Of a stretch of 64,000 bases of DNA, positions 9,862 through 20,265 are shown one piece after another. The stretch spans positions 3,953,426-4,017,425 of the forward strand of contig NZ_RBIL01000001.1 of the NCBI RefSeq assembly GCF_003633755.1. Reading direction: 5' to 3'. Every line of letters starts with the position of its first letter. The first letter of the stretch is position 1. The notes under the pieces are model-generated. The model was not told the origin of the DNA. It did not search any database and saw only the letters and a list, made by a program, of their open reading frames with translations. Position numbers and translations under genes: made by a program. The stretch comes from Solirubrobacter pauli (GTDB lineage: Bacteria; Actinomycetota; Thermoleophilia; Solirubrobacterales; Solirubrobacteraceae).

Positions 9862-10125
9862 ATGCCCTCCCTGTCGCTTCTGAAACCGCTCGGGCCGCCG
9901 GAGCTGTCGTTCGTCCGCGCGTCCATGCGGGCCCTCGCCGGCGGCCGGCGCGGGTGCGAGCACTGCCACCGCACGCCGCTGCTCGGCGAGACGGTCTACA
10001 TGTACGGCGAGCGCATGGTGTGCGAGCTCTGCCGCCCGCTGCGACGCGGTGAGGCGCCCGGTCGGATGGAGATCGTGCACTCGATCGAGCGCGACCACAC
10101 CGTGAGGCGCCGTTTCGCCGCGTAA
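9862..10125 (+). CDS. Small protein with a two-CxxC zinc-ribbon-like core
   Basis: The 87-aa protein has two Cys pairs (CEHCH near residue 34 and CELCR near 54) spaced as in a zinc ribbon, with basic ends. The ATG at 9862 is preceded by AAGGA at a suitable distance. A longer frame from GTG 9718 would overlap the divergent FHA gene and is disfavoured. The family was not recognised. It is followed by the SRPBCC gene after 12 bp. Confidence 0.65.
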   Translation: MPSLSLLKPLGPPELSFVRASMRALAGGRRGCEHCHRTPLLGETVYMYGERMVCELCRPLRRGEAPGRMEIVHSIERDHTVRRRFAA

Positions 10126-10137
10126 ACTGTGGCGGTG

Positions 10138-10644
10138 ATGGACCCCATCACCGCCCACGTCGTCATCGACCGTCCCCGCGAAGAGATCTTCGAGTACCTC
10201 GCGGACATCGCCAACCACCCCGAGTTCTGCGACCACTTCATGAAGGAGTGGCGGCTCACGCGGGTCGAGTCCTACGGCCGTGGGGCCGGGGCGCGCTTCA
10301 AGCTGGATGCACCGCTGGACCGGTTCGCCTGGGGCGACATGACGTTCATCGAGATGCAGCCGCCGTACCAGATCGTCGCGGCCGGTCGCGGAGGGAAGTT
10401 CAACCGCAACGAGACCTGGACCACGTGGACGCTCACGCCTTCGGGCGGTGCCACCCGCGTGGAGGTCACGACGGAGTCCGCGCCCAAGCTGCCGACCGAC
10501 CGGTTCATCGAGACCGTCACGGGCCGGCGCGCCTGGTACACGCGCAACCTCAAGAAGGCGCTCGGTCGTCTCCAGGGGAACCTCGAGGACAACGACGAGC
10601 GCGCGACGGACCGCGGTGTGCGCGCGACCGTCGGCGGGTTGTAA
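10138..10644 (+). CDS. SRPBCC (START-like) family protein
   Basis: The roughly 168-aa protein shows the polyketide-cyclase/coenzyme-Q-binding fold: ITAHVVIDRPREEIFEYLADI at the N terminus, the central TWTLTPSGGATRVEVT strand pair, and a long C-terminal helix around RRAWYTRNLKKALGRL. These proteins bind hydrophobic ligands, and the ligand cannot be read from sequence. Start alternatives are GTG 10129 and GTG 10135. TAAACT just upstream could serve as a -10 element. Confidence 0.8.
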   Translation: MDPITAHVVIDRPREEIFEYLADIANHPEFCDHFMKEWRLTRVESYGRGAGARFKLDAPLDRFAWGDMTFIEMQPPYQIVAAGRGGKFNRNETWTTWTLTPSGGATRVEVTTESAPKLPTDRFIETVTGRRAWYTRNLKKALGRLQGNLEDNDERATDRGVRATVGGL

Positions 10645-10659
10645 GGTCCAACGCTCGCC

Positions 10660-11199
10660 ATGCGTCGTCTTCTAGCTCTTGCCGCCGTCGTCGCCCTGGG
10701 CCTGTCCGGGTGCGGCGACAAACACGCGTACAACCACGAGGCCGAGACCGAGGGTGAGTACGTGGACGTGGGGAACCTCGTCTACCAGGTCCAGATGTCC
10801 CGCTTCCTGAACCCGGGGGACCGCGAGGACCGCGAGTACCTCCAGGGCCTGCCGGCCAACACGCCGCCGCTCGAGGCGGGCGAGGAGTGGTTCGGCGTCT
10901 GGATGCGCGTGAAGAACTACTCGAACGACACGATCGACCCGGCCACGGACATCACGATCCTGGACACGGAGGAGAACCGCTACCAGCCGATCCCGCTGGA
11001 GAACGTGTTCGCCTACAACCCGGGCCCGCTCGGCGCCGACCAGGTGCTCCCGCTGCCCGACACGGCCGCCGCCAGCGGTCCGATCCAGGGTTCGCTGATC
11101 CTCTACCGCCTCAAGGAAGAGTCGATCTCGAACCGGCCGCTCACGCTGCACATCGAGAAGCCCGGGGCCGAAGGCTCCGAGATCTCGTTGGACCTCTAG
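10660..11199 (+). CDS. Predicted lipoprotein of unknown function
   Basis: The 179-aa product has a lipoprotein signal peptide (basic MRR, a hydrophobic stretch, then lipobox LSGC with Cys at residue 20). The mature part includes GEEWFGVWMRVKNYSND and TDITILDTEENRYQPI, which resemble the Ig-like DUF4352 group of extracellular lipoproteins. That family call is tentative. Its stop overlaps the stop of the convergent penicillin-binding protein through a shared CTAG. Confidence 0.75.
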   Translation: MRRLLALAAVVALGLSGCGDKHAYNHEAETEGEYVDVGNLVYQVQMSRFLNPGDREDREYLQGLPANTPPLEAGEEWFGVWMRVKNYSNDTIDPATDITILDTEENRYQPIPLENVFAYNPGPLGADQVLPLPDTAAASGPIQGSLILYRLKEESISNRPLTLHIEKPGAEGSEISLDL

Positions 11200-12887
11200 A
11201 AGGCGGCGTCGAGCACGACCCGCGCGGCAGGGGCGGCGGTATCGCCGCCCGTGCCCTGGGCCACGAACAGCGCCGCGACCGCGACCTCCGGGTCGTTGTA
11301 CGGCGCGAAGGCCACGAACCAGGCGTCCGTGTCCGTCGTGTCGTCCTCGGGCGGCGTGACGGCGTCGGGGTCGGTGACCTCCGGCGGCGGCTCCTCCTTG
11401 ACCGTCGTCCGCAGCTCCGCGGTGCCGGTCTTGCCCGACACCTTCACGTTCGGGAGCGCGGCCGCGCCGCCGGTGCCGTCGGTGACGACGGTGCGCATGT
11501 AGCTCTTGATCGTGCTCGCGACGCTCTTGCTCATCACGCGGGTGGTGCGCGGGTCGTCGCCCCGCAGGAGCGTCGGGGTGGCCTTCACGCCGTCCGCGGC
11601 CACGGTCGCGCCGACGACCGCCATCTGCAGCGGTGTGGCGAGGACCTTGCCCTGCCCGATCGCGGTGGAGCCGACCGCGAGGTCGTCGCCGATCTCGTCC
11701 GCGGGCGGGATCGTGGACCGGGCGGCGCCCGCGACCGACGGGTCCTGGTTGAAGCCGAAGGCCTCGGCGGTCGCGACCAGCTTCTCCGCGCCGAGCTTCG
11801 CGCCCAGCGGCGCGAAGACGCTGTTGCACGAGTGGGCGAACGAGGTGCGCAGCGAGCCGCCGCAGTACTCGCCGTTGGCGTTCTGGATGTCGACGCCCTC
11901 GATCGTCGTGCGGTCGGTCACCTCGTAGCTGTCCGTGCGCTTGGCGACCTTGTTCTGCAGCACGCCGGCGAGCGTGACGATCTTGAACGTGCTGCCGGGC
12001 GGCTGGGGCGCGGACGTCGCGATTCCCGCGAGCGCGAGCACCTCGCCCGTCTTGGGCGCGATCACGGCGATCCCGCCGTAGCGGCCCGCGAGCGCCTCGA
12101 CGGCGCCGCGCTGGATCTTCGGGTCGATCGTGGCCTTCACGTCGGCGCCGCGGACCGCCTCCTTGCGGGCGAGCACGCGGCCGCCGGCGTAGAGCACGCC
12201 GCCGGGGGTGCCGGACAGGCGGGCGTCGAACTGGCGCTCGAGGCCGGTGAGCCCAACCGGGGCGCCGTCGGGCACGCCGCGCTTGGCGAGCTCGGCCCGG
12301 CGCTCCTCCGGCGCGGGGCCGATCCGGCCGGCGATCTCCGAGGCGAGCGGTCCGAGATCCGACAAGCGGTCCGGCCCCTTGGCCAGCGGCGTGCCGTCGC
12401 GGGCGAGGATCGACGCGCGCTCGGGCAGCGTCGTCTCGCGCTTGAGCTTCTCGCCGCGGTGCAGGCCGGGGTAGACGAGCTCCGACGTCCAGTCGATGCC
12501 TGGGTCCTGGTCCTTGCGCTCGCCGGTCGTGAGCACGAGGACGCCGCGCAAGGTGCCGAAGATGCGGGTCTCGAGCGCGACCGGGACGCGGTCGGCCTGC
12601 TCGACGCGCCCGACGCGGACCTGCTCCAGCGTGAGGGTCTCCGCGGCCTGCTTGTACGTGCGCTGCATGCGCTCGAGGCTCGTACGCCGGCGGGCCTCGT
12701 CGGACAGCAGCGCGTACATGGCGCGCTGGTCGCCGCGCTCGTACGCGGCCGCGAAGGCCTCGACGGTCCGCTTCTCCGGCGGCACGTGGCGCGCGCCGAC
12801 CACCATCCCGCCCAGCAACGCGACCGCGGCGGACGCGGCGAGCGGGGCGAAGCGCTTCGGGCTGGCGATGACGTGTCGGCGGGCCAC
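11196..12887 (-). CDS. Class B penicillin-binding protein with MecA_N domain
   Basis: This D,D-transpeptidase cross-links peptidoglycan. With GTG 12887 it has 563 aa: a short cytoplasmic end, one membrane anchor (about 12-32), an NTF2-like MecA_N domain (about 40-150), a dimerisation module and the transpeptidase domain. The catalytic motifs are S299-TF-K302, S353-C-N355 and K486-T-G. The layout is that of PBP2a/PBP3-type enzymes and mycobacterial PbpA/PBP-lipo relatives. An acidic Pro/Thr/Asp-rich insertion follows the KTG motif. TTG 12890 is an equally possible start. Confidence 0.9.
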   Translation of the reverse strand: MARRHVIASPKRFAPLAASAAVALLGGMVVGARHVPPEKRTVEAFAAAYERGDQRAMYALLSDEARRRTSLERMQRTYKQAAETLTLEQVRVGRVEQADRVPVALETRIFGTLRGVLVLTTGERKDQDPGIDWTSELVYPGLHRGEKLKRETTLPERASILARDGTPLAKGPDRLSDLGPLASEIAGRIGPAPEERRAELAKRGVPDGAPVGLTGLERQFDARLSGTPGGVLYAGGRVLARKEAVRGADVKATIDPKIQRGAVEALAGRYGGIAVIAPKTGEVLALAGIATSAPQPPGSTFKIVTLAGVLQNKVAKRTDSYEVTDRTTIEGVDIQNANGEYCGGSLRTSFAHSCNSVFAPLGAKLGAEKLVATAEAFGFNQDPSVAGAARSTIPPADEIGDDLAVGSTAIGQGKVLATPLQMAVVGATVAADGVKATPTLLRGDDPRTTRVMSKSVASTIKSYMRTVVTDGTGGAAALPNVKVSGKTGTAELRTTVKEEPPPEVTDPDAVTPPEDDTTDTDAWFVAFAPYNDPEVAVAALFVAQGTGGDTAAPAARVVLDAAF

Positions 12888-12913
12888 CAAGGGGGATCGT
12901 AGGCGAGCACCGG

Positions 12914-12919
12914 TACGCT
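12914..12919 (+). promoter_or_regulatory. -10 hexamer of the MarP-like gene (leaderless type)
   Basis: TACGCT ends eight bases before the GTG at 12928. The intervening run of G could also act as a very close ribosome-binding site. Confidence 0.4.
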
Positions 12920-12927
12920 CGGGGGGA

Positions 12928-14073
12928 GTGACGGGGATCGACTGGCTGATCGTGGGCGTCGTGGTGCTGCTCGGCCTGTTCGGCTGGGCGCAGGGTTTTG
13001 TCGCCGGGGCGCTCGCGCTCGTCGGGTTCGCGGCCGGTGCGTTCGTCGGCACGCGCGTCGGTCCGCTCGTGCTCGAGGAGGGCAGCCGTTCCCCGTGGTC
13101 GCCCGCCTTCGCGCTCATCGGGGCCCTGATCGCGGGCATGGTCTTCGCGATCGGGTTCGAGGGGATCGGGGCGCGATTGCGCGGGCGGGTGCGATCGCCC
13201 GCAGCCACCGCGCTCGACGGCTTCTTGGGGTCGGTCCTGACCGCCTGCGTGGGCATCGGCATCGTCTGGGTGCTCGGCGCGTTGGCGCTCGCGAACGGCG
13301 GCGAGGCGCGGCGCGAGGTGCAGCGGTCCACGCTCCTGCAGGCCATCAACACCGTGCTGCCGCCGTCCTCCGGCCTACTCGACGCGCTGGCGCGGCTGGA
13401 CCCGTTCCCGAGCATCGACGGCCCGGAGGCGAACGTGGCCGCCCCGACCGCGGGCATCGCGCGGGCCGAGGGCGTGCGCGCCGCGGCGGCGTCGGTCGTG
13501 AAGATCCTGGGCAACGCGTGCGGGCTGGGCGTCGAGGGCTCGGGCTGGGTCGCGGGCGACGGGCTGGTCGTGACCAACGCGCACGTGGTGGCCGGCCAGA
13601 AGGACACGCGAGTGCTCGTCCGGGGCCGTGAGCCGGGCCAGGACGCGGTCGTCGTGTCCTTCGACCCCAAGAACGACCTGGCCGTGCTGCGCGTCGACGG
13701 GCTGGACGCGCCCGCGCTGACCTTGGCGGTGAAGCCGAAGTCCGGTACGTCGGCCGCGATCCTCGGCTTCCCCGGCAACGGTCCCTACGACGTGCGCGCC
13801 GGTCGTGTCGGGCAGACGCGTGAGGTCATCACGCAGGACGCGTACGGCCAGGGTCCCGTGCGGCGGACGATCACGTCATTGCGTGGCGCGGTGCGGTCCG
13901 GCAACTCGGGCGGGCCGATGGTCGACAAGGACGGGCAGGTCGTGACGACCGTGTTCGCGGCGACCACCTCGGGGCCGCGTGGCGGCTTCGGCGTCCCGAA
14001 CGCGATCGCGGCCGCGGCGCTGGAGCGCGCGAGGACCTCCAGCGGGGTCTCGACCGGTCCTTGCACCAGCTAG
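12928..14073 (+). CDS. MarP-like membrane-anchored trypsin-fold serine protease (CvpA + protease)
   Basis: The 381-aa protein has four transmembrane helices in an N-terminal CvpA-like domain (about 1-120), followed by an extracytoplasmic chymotrypsin/HtrA-like protease domain. The catalytic triad is visible: H219 in TNAHVV, D250 in NDLAVL and S327 in GNSGGP. This is the architecture of mycobacterial MarP (Rv3671c), needed for acid and oxidative stress resistance through cell-wall hydrolase processing. GTG 12928 is chosen because it removes a long non-conserved upstream frame. It is divergent from the penicillin-binding protein with about 40 bp between. Confidence 0.88.
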   Translation: MTGIDWLIVGVVVLLGLFGWAQGFVAGALALVGFAAGAFVGTRVGPLVLEEGSRSPWSPAFALIGALIAGMVFAIGFEGIGARLRGRVRSPAATALDGFLGSVLTACVGIGIVWVLGALALANGGEARREVQRSTLLQAINTVLPPSSGLLDALARLDPFPSIDGPEANVAAPTAGIARAEGVRAAAASVVKILGNACGLGVEGSGWVAGDGLVVTNAHVVAGQKDTRVLVRGREPGQDAVVVSFDPKNDLAVLRVDGLDAPALTLAVKPKSGTSAAILGFPGNGPYDVRAGRVGQTREVITQDAYGQGPVRRTITSLRGAVRSGNSGGPMVDKDGQVVTTVFAATTSGPRGGFGVPNAIAAAALERARTSSGVSTGPCTS

Positions 14074-14092
14074 CGCTACGCTGACGCGCCCA

Positions 14093-16336
<2,244 letters not shown>

Positions 16337-16339
16337 ACG

Positions 16340-16383
16340 CGCCGGGCGGTCCGGCGCCATGGTGCTCAGCGCGCGACGCGCTG
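16340..16383. terminator. Two small hairpins after topB
   Basis: CGCCGG/CCGGCG (loop GCGGT) is followed by CAGCGCG/CGCGCTG (loop CGA). They lie between the ends of two convergent genes and lack a T-run, as is common in high-GC terminators. Confidence 0.4.
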
Positions 16384-16447
16384 GGCCTCATGGCCGCGTT
16401 CGGGGAGCACGTCCGGCACCCGAGAGCGCCACCCGAGCTGAGCTCCG

Positions 16448-16780
16448 CTAGGCTGAAGGCTCGCCCGCGCGCCGCTGCGGCTGCCGCCGGTCCTCGGCCG
16501 GCGCGGGAAGCGCGGCGCGGGCGGCTTGCGGGTGCAGGATCGCGTTCCAGAGCGCGGAGATGCCCTGGGCCATCGCGACGATCAGCTCGCCCAGAGGCGT
16601 GATCGTCGGGTGCGCGGCGTGCTCGTCCGCGGTCATGGTCTCGATCTCCGGCGGCAGGCCGGGGCCTTCCCCGTGCGTCCACGTCACATAGAGCTCGTGG
16701 CTGCCGACCACATGCGCCACCTCGGTGGCGAGGGCAACATCCGTGTCGGTGTGGGCGGCGGGGAGGTGCAGGGTCGGCAT
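16448..16780 (-). CDS. Hypothetical protein, 110 aa
   Basis: No family was recognised. The ATG at 16780 has GGAGG five bases upstream, so the start is well supported. The protein has a His/Thr-rich N-terminal part with an ELYVTWTHGEG segment, a central amphipathic region (GELIVAMAQGISALWNAI), and an Arg/Pro/Ala-rich tail. It stands alone between the topB terminator hairpins and the divergent AddB gene. Confidence 0.6.
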   Translation of the reverse strand: MPTLHLPAAHTDTDVALATEVAHVVGSHELYVTWTHGEGPGLPPEIETMTADEHAAHPTITPLGELIVAMAQGISALWNAILHPQAARAALPAPAEDRRQPQRRAGEPSA

Positions 16781-16953
16781 CACTGCCTCCGGAACAAGGG
16801 TCGAAGCGGACTGGCCCGGTCAATGTTGCAACTCTTAATGGGTTCCGCTGTCGTACATCCGTCCAGATTCCGTTTCGTGCTGCAATCGGGCGGGAAAGGC
16901 GGCGCGCCGGCGTCAACCCGTCCGGTCAGCACGCGACCCTATGGGGCCCGTCG

Positions 16954-19900
16954 ATGCCTCTCACGCTGATCACCGGTCCGGCCAACGCCGCCAAGGCGGG
17001 CGCCGTCCTCGAGCGCCTGCGCGCGGCGCTCTCGCGCAACCCCGTGCTGGTCGTGCCGACCACCGCGGACGCGACGCACTACGCGCGTGAGCTGGCCGGC
17101 GCGGGCCTCGTGTTCGGCGCCGAGGTGACGACGTTCCCGTTCCTGATGCGCGACCTCGCCCGGGCGGCGGGGATCCGGACCCGGCCGCTCGGCCGGCTGG
17201 CCCGCGCGCAGGTGGTGCGGGCGGCGGTCGCCGACGTCGAGCTCAAGGCGCTGAAGGCCTCCTCCCAGGGGCCGGGCTTCGCCGAGGCGCTGGGGGACCT
17301 GTTCGCGGAGCTGCAGCGCTCGCTCGCGAGCCCGGGGCGCTTCGGCGCGGCGATCCGCGCATGGCGCGAGGGCGGCACAGCCCCCGCCCACGCGGGGGAG
17401 CTCGCCGCGCTCTACTCCGCCTACCACGCGCGGCTGCAGGCGCTGGAGACGGTCGACGCCGACGGGCTCACGCAGCTCGCCCTGGACAAGGCGCGCGAGG
17501 CCTGGGACGGCCGGCCGCTCTTCCTCTACGGCTTCGACGAGCTGCTCCCGACGCAGCTCGACCTCGTCGAGTCGCTCGTCCGCCACACCGAGACCGAGGT
17601 GACGGTCGCGGTCACCTACGAGCCCGGCCGCGCCGCCCTCGCCGGCAGCGCCACGACGGTCGAGCTGCTCAAGCCGCTGGCGCGCGAGCACGTCGTGCTG
17701 CAGCCGCGCTCGGAGCACTACGCCCAGAGCGCCCGCGGCGCGCTTCACCACCTCGAGCGCTCGCTGTTCGAGCCGCTCCCCAGGAAGGTCCCGCCGAACG
17801 GCGCCGTGCGCCTGCTGGAAGCGGGTGGCGAGCGCGCCGAGGCCGAGCTCGTCGGCGCCTCCGTCCTCGAGCTGCTCCGCGACGGCCTCGCCCCGGAGGA
17901 CATCGCCGTCCTCGTCCGCGGCCGCCCCGCCAGCGAGCTCTTCGCCCAGGTCTTCGACACCTACGGCATCCCCGTCGCGCACGAGCGCCGCACCCCGTTC
18001 GGCGAGACCCGCCTGGGAGCGGGCGTCCTCGCCTTCGCCCGCGCCGCCTCCCCGGCCGGCACGGCCCAGGACGTCGTGACCTGGCTCCGCACGCCGGGCA
18101 AGCTCGCCGCCGCGCCCGAGGGACTGCTGGCGGGCCCGCCGCGACCGCCGGAGGGGGAGACCGCCGCGCCGGGCGCCGCGACGCCCCGCGAGGACGTGGC
18201 CGCTGAGCCGGGCGCGTTCGCCGCGCGGCCCCTCGACGATCTCTTTGGACCCGGCGAGCCGGCGGCCGACCAGGGCGCGTTGTTCGCCACCGGCCAGCCG
18301 GACGAGCTCGACGTGCCGGCCGCGGACGACGGGGGCGACCCGTTCGCCGACGACGACGAGCGTCCGCCGTTCGACGAGTCGCTCGCGCCGGAGTCGGCTT
18401 CCGCGCCGGCCGAGGCGTTCGGCGAGCCCGGGCCCTGGGAGGAGGCGCCGCAGGGCGCGGCGAGCCCGTCGCCCGAGCGCGCCGCGGCGCTCGATGCCGT
18501 GCCGGAGCCGGTCGGCCTCGTGCCGCCCGACGAGCTCGGTGAGATCTCCGCGCGCCGGCTCTCCGTGCCCAGCAGCGCCGACCTCGCCGACCGGCTCGAG
18601 GTCGCGGTTCGCCGCCACGAGGCGCGGAGCGCGCGTGAGGCGCGGTACCACTGGGAGCGGCTGGGCGGGCGCGAGCTCACGGAGCTGGACGCGCTGGGGG
18701 ACGCGGAGGGCGTCGAAGCCGTCTTGAACCTGCTCGTGGCCGAGGCGGACGCGATCTGGACGGCGCCGCACGTGCGGGCGGCGGACGTGCTGTCGAGCGA
18801 GGCGGAGGCCGACGCGCGGGCCGCGCGGGCGCTCCGCCAAGCCGCGAAGGAGCTGACGAAGCTCGCGGACATCGACCCGAAGCTCGTCGAGGACGTCACG
18901 GCTGCGCTGGGGGCGATCGAGGTCCGCGACAGCGACGCCGCCGAGGGCGCCCCCGGCGTGCTCCTCGCCGACCCGCTCAACATCCGCGCGCGGCGGTTCC
19001 GCGCCGTGTTCGTGTGCGGGCTGCAGGAGGGCGACCTGCCGCAGCGGCCGCAGCCGGAGCCGTTCCTCGACGACGGCGACCGGGCGCAGCTCGCGATCGC
19101 GTCCGGGCTCGTGCTGCCGCGTCACGAGGACACGTTGGCGCGCGAGCGGTCGCTGTTCTACGCGTGCGTGTCGCGCCCGGAGGAGGCGTTGTTCCTGTCG
19201 TTCCTGACGTCGGACGAGGAAGGCGGGCCGCAGCAGCCGTCGCCGTTCCTGGACGACGTCCGCGCGCTGTTCACCGACGAGCTGTGGGAGGGGCGCGGCC
19301 GGCGGCTGCTCGCCGAGATCACGTGGCCGCCGGCGGAGGCGCCGACGCCGCACGAGCTGCGCCGCGCGCAGGCCGCCCGCGCCGAGGGCGATCCGCCCGC
19401 GCCACTCGGCGCGCCCCAGGCGCCGGAGGTGCTGCACCTGCTCGCGGCACGTGACCGCGAGTCCGCGCGTGGGCTGGAGACGTTCGCGGGCTGCCCGGTG
19501 AAGTGGCTGATCGAGCACGTGATGAAGCCCGCGCCGGTCGACCCGGATCCGGAGGCGATGCGTCGTGGCTCGCTCGGGCACGCCGTCCTCGAGGCGACGC
19601 TGCGCGGCCTGAAGGCCGACACCGGCTCGGCGAAGCTCACGTTGGCGACCCAGGACGCGGCGCTGCAGGAGCTCCACACCGCGATCGACCAGCTGATCGC
19701 CGCCGCCCGCACGATGCCCGCCCGGGCCGCGGCGCGGGCGCTGGAGGTCGATCTCGAGCGCTACATCCGCCACGAGTGCGCCACCGGCGCCGCCTACGAG
19801 CCGGAGCAGCTCGAGTGGAGCTTCGACGCGTTCATGATCGACGGGGTCGCCGTCTCCGGCCGCGTGGACCGCGTGGACCGCAAGGGCGCCACCGCGATCA

Positions 19901-20265
19901 TCCGCGACTACAAGGGCCGCACCGTGCACCCGGGCGCGAAGTGGGCCGAGGACGGCAAGATCCAGGCCGCGCTGTACGCGCTCGCCGTCCGCGAGCAGCT
20001 CGGGGTGGAGGTCGTCGGCGCGCTCTACCAGCCGATCGGCACGTCGGACCAGCGCCCCCGCGGCGTCGTCCGCGACGACGTCCCCGGCCGGTACGTCAAC
20101 GGCGACGTCAGCGACCGCGAGACGCTGGAGACCCGCCTGGAGGAGGCCCGCGCGATCGCCGCCCGCGCGGCCACCGACCTGCGCGCCGGCCGCATCACCC
20201 CCTGTCCCGACCGCTGCGGCTACCAAGGCGGCTGCGCTCACCCCGGCATCTGCCGCGCCGTATGA
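16954..20265 (+). CDS. addB: AddB-like helicase-nuclease subunit with PD-(D/E)XK nuclease and Fe-S cysteines
   Basis: This is the partner of the downstream UvrD-type helicase in a RecBCD/AddAB-like double-strand-break resection complex. The 1103-aa protein has a degenerate N-terminal P-loop (GPANAAKAG), a UvrD-C-like middle (FVCGLQEGDLPQ) and a C-terminal nuclease (D985-Y-K987). Four cysteines fit an Fe-S staple: C847 and a cluster at about 1087-1100. Residues around 395-530 form a Pro/Asp/Glu/Ala-rich low-complexity insertion absent from typical AddB. Its stop overlaps the next start as ATGA. Confidence 0.85.
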   Translation: MPLTLITGPANAAKAGAVLERLRAALSRNPVLVVPTTADATHYARELAGAGLVFGAEVTTFPFLMRDLARAAGIRTRPLGRLARAQVVRAAVADVELKALKASSQGPGFAEALGDLFAELQRSLASPGRFGAAIRAWREGGTAPAHAGELAALYSAYHARLQALETVDADGLTQLALDKAREAWDGRPLFLYGFDELLPTQLDLVESLVRHTETEVTVAVTYEPGRAALAGSATTVELLKPLAREHVVLQPRSEHYAQSARGALHHLERSLFEPLPRKVPPNGAVRLLEAGGERAEAELVGASVLELLRDGLAPEDIAVLVRGRPASELFAQVFDTYGIPVAHERRTPFGETRLGAGVLAFARAASPAGTAQDVVTWLRTPGKLAAAPEGLLAGPPRPPEGETAAPGAATPREDVAAEPGAFAARPLDDLFGPGEPAADQGALFATGQPDELDVPAADDGGDPFADDDERPPFDESLAPESASAPAEAFGEPGPWEEAPQGAASPSPERAAALDAVPEPVGLVPPDELGEISARRLSVPSSADLADRLEVAVRRHEARSAREARYHWERLGGRELTELDALGDAEGVEAVLNLLVAEADAIWTAPHVRAADVLSSEAEADARAARALRQAAKELTKLADIDPKLVEDVTAALGAIEVRDSDAAEGAPGVLLADPLNIRARRFRAVFVCGLQEGDLPQRPQPEPFLDDGDRAQLAIASGLVLPRHEDTLARERSLFYACVSRPEEALFLSFLTSDEEGGPQQPSPFLDDVRALFTDELWEGRGRRLLAEITWPPAEAPTPHELRRAQAARAEGDPPAPLGAPQAPEVLHLLAARDRESARGLETFAGCPVKWLIEHVMKPAPVDPDPEAMRRGSLGHAVLEATLRGLKADTGSAKLTLATQDAALQELHTAIDQLIAAARTMPARAAARALEVDLERYIRHECATGAAYEPEQLEWSFDAFMIDGVAVSGRVDRVDRKGATAIIRDYKGRTVHPGAKWAEDGKIQAALYALAVREQLGVEVVGALYQPIGTSDQRPRGVVRDDVPGRYVNGDVSDRETLETRLEEARAIAARAATDLRAGRITPCPDRCGYQGGCAHPGICRAV

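Noticed and set aside
10887-12902. 671-codon plus-strand frame opposite the penicillin-binding protein
   Set aside because: Composition is Arg/Ala/His/Asp-rich with no motif; the opposite strand carries intact SxxK, SxN and KTG motifs.
16939-20241. 1100-codon open frame on the minus strand opposite addB
   Set aside because: Arg/Gly/Leu-rich composition with no domain, fully antisense to a well-supported gene; long shadow frames are expected at this GC content.
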